DNA of 64,000 bases. Source: an uncultured Candidatus Saccharibacteria bacterium. GTDB taxonomy: Bacteria > Patescibacteriota > Saccharimonadia > Saccharimonadales > Saccharimonadaceae. Below, piece after piece: positions 63,933-64,000 of this stretch. The notes below the pieces were generated by a model. It was given only the letters and a program-made list of their open reading frames with translations. It did no database searches and was not told the DNA's origin. Made by a program: the position numbers and the translations under genes. Within the stretch, counting starts at the first letter, position 1. Each line of letters begins with the position of its first letter. The stretch lies in the NCBI GenBank assembly GCA_938046775.1, contig CALIXB010000027.1, positions 1 through 64,000 on the forward strand. Reading direction: 5' to 3'.

Positions 63933-64000
63933 ATGGATGCAAGTCGGAAACCGCAAATGACGCGGGAAATGATAATGAGATTATCTGGTCCCAGGAATGG
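63933..64000 (+). CDS. Start of an unidentified gene, cut by the window end
   Basis: An open frame starting MDASRKPQMTREMIMR preceded by AGGGGG 5-10 nt upstream, open to the last base. Only 22 residues are visible; no family can be named. Confidence 0.45.
   Translation, partial: MDASRKPQMTREMIMRLSGPRN

Noticed and set aside
1..64000. Alternative genetic code with UGA as glycine (as in Absconditabacteria/Gracilibacteria)
   Set aside because: Several conserved genes (tilS, tsaE, recA) end at UGA exactly where the family ends, and no conserved gene needs UGA read-through.
1..64000. CRISPR arrays, insertion sequences, prophage
   Set aside because: No regularly spaced repeats, transposase, integrase or phage structural motif was found; the only short direct repeats (6111-6164) occur twice.

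Overview
The window reads as a contiguous piece of the chromosome of a small, gene-dense bacterium of the candidate phyla radiation, most probably a Saccharibacteria (TM7) relative. The genus is not determined by anything I could run. The evidence is indirect: short versions of core enzymes (TilS, HrcA, TsaB), NAD made by salvage, ComEC-type DNA uptake, type IV pilus machinery, MurT/GatD wall amidation, and many overlapping start/stop codons. UGA acts as an ordinary stop (tilS, lepA 5' half, tsaE, recA), so this is not a code-25 lineage. No rRNA, phage, insertion sequence or CRISPR array was seen.

Layout. 1-7.2 kb: tRNA-Met, tilS, ftsH, murJ and a lepA gene split into two separately started ORFs around about 0.85 kb of foreign-looking sequence. 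7.2-14 kb: guanylate kinase, an LssY-like membrane protein and the HrcA/CIRCE heat-shock block (hrcA, a 49-aa membrane ORF, grpE, dnaK, dnaJ). 14-19.6 kb: a 1046-aa polytopic protein, a RimK ligase with its partner protease, DUF192 protein. 19.6-30.5 kb: tRNA-Lys, comEC, yebC, a Cys-repeat surface protein, ruvC-ruvA-(DUF4352 gene with a structured leader RNA)-ruvB, a PH-domain protein, a lone pilin, recA, a 2H phosphoesterase and recX. 30.5-36.6 kb (minus): pilB-pilC and pilM-pilN-pilO plus two extra genes. 36.7-40.3 kb: tsaE, tsaB, rny, Nudix, phosphoglycerate mutase. 40.3-45.2 kb (minus): an NAD salvage cluster with nadE, nrtR, pncA, pncB and a Nudix-kinase fusion, with two matching operators. 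46-54 kb: tRNA-Pro, a frameshifted small gene, murT-gatD-glycosyltransferase, a membrane-anchored Clp-type ATPase and two tRNA-Arg. 53.9-59 kb: murB and a second pilus locus (minor pilins, a pilin-like protein with a seven-repeat RCC1 propeller, a major pilin). 59-64 kb: glyA, an HTH-MurA fusion, an alpha-glucan phosphorylase, tRNA-Gly and tRNA-Arg.

Two themes run across the window. First, at least 18 genes have a TATAAT-like -10 box that ends 6 (5-7) bases before the start codon, so their mRNAs probably begin at the start codon (leaderless), while genes with longer leaders carry clear AGGAGG-type sites. Second, regulation is visible in the DNA: CIRCE operators that contain the -35 hexamers of the chaperone promoters, a pair of identical-pattern NrtR boxes over the NAD promoters, palindromes over both -10 boxes of the glyA/murA divergent promoter, and an attenuator-like RNA ahead of the DUF4352 gene. 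The lifestyle suggested is a wall-bearing, surface-attached cell that imports DNA and nicotinamide-type precursors and contacts its surroundings with pili.
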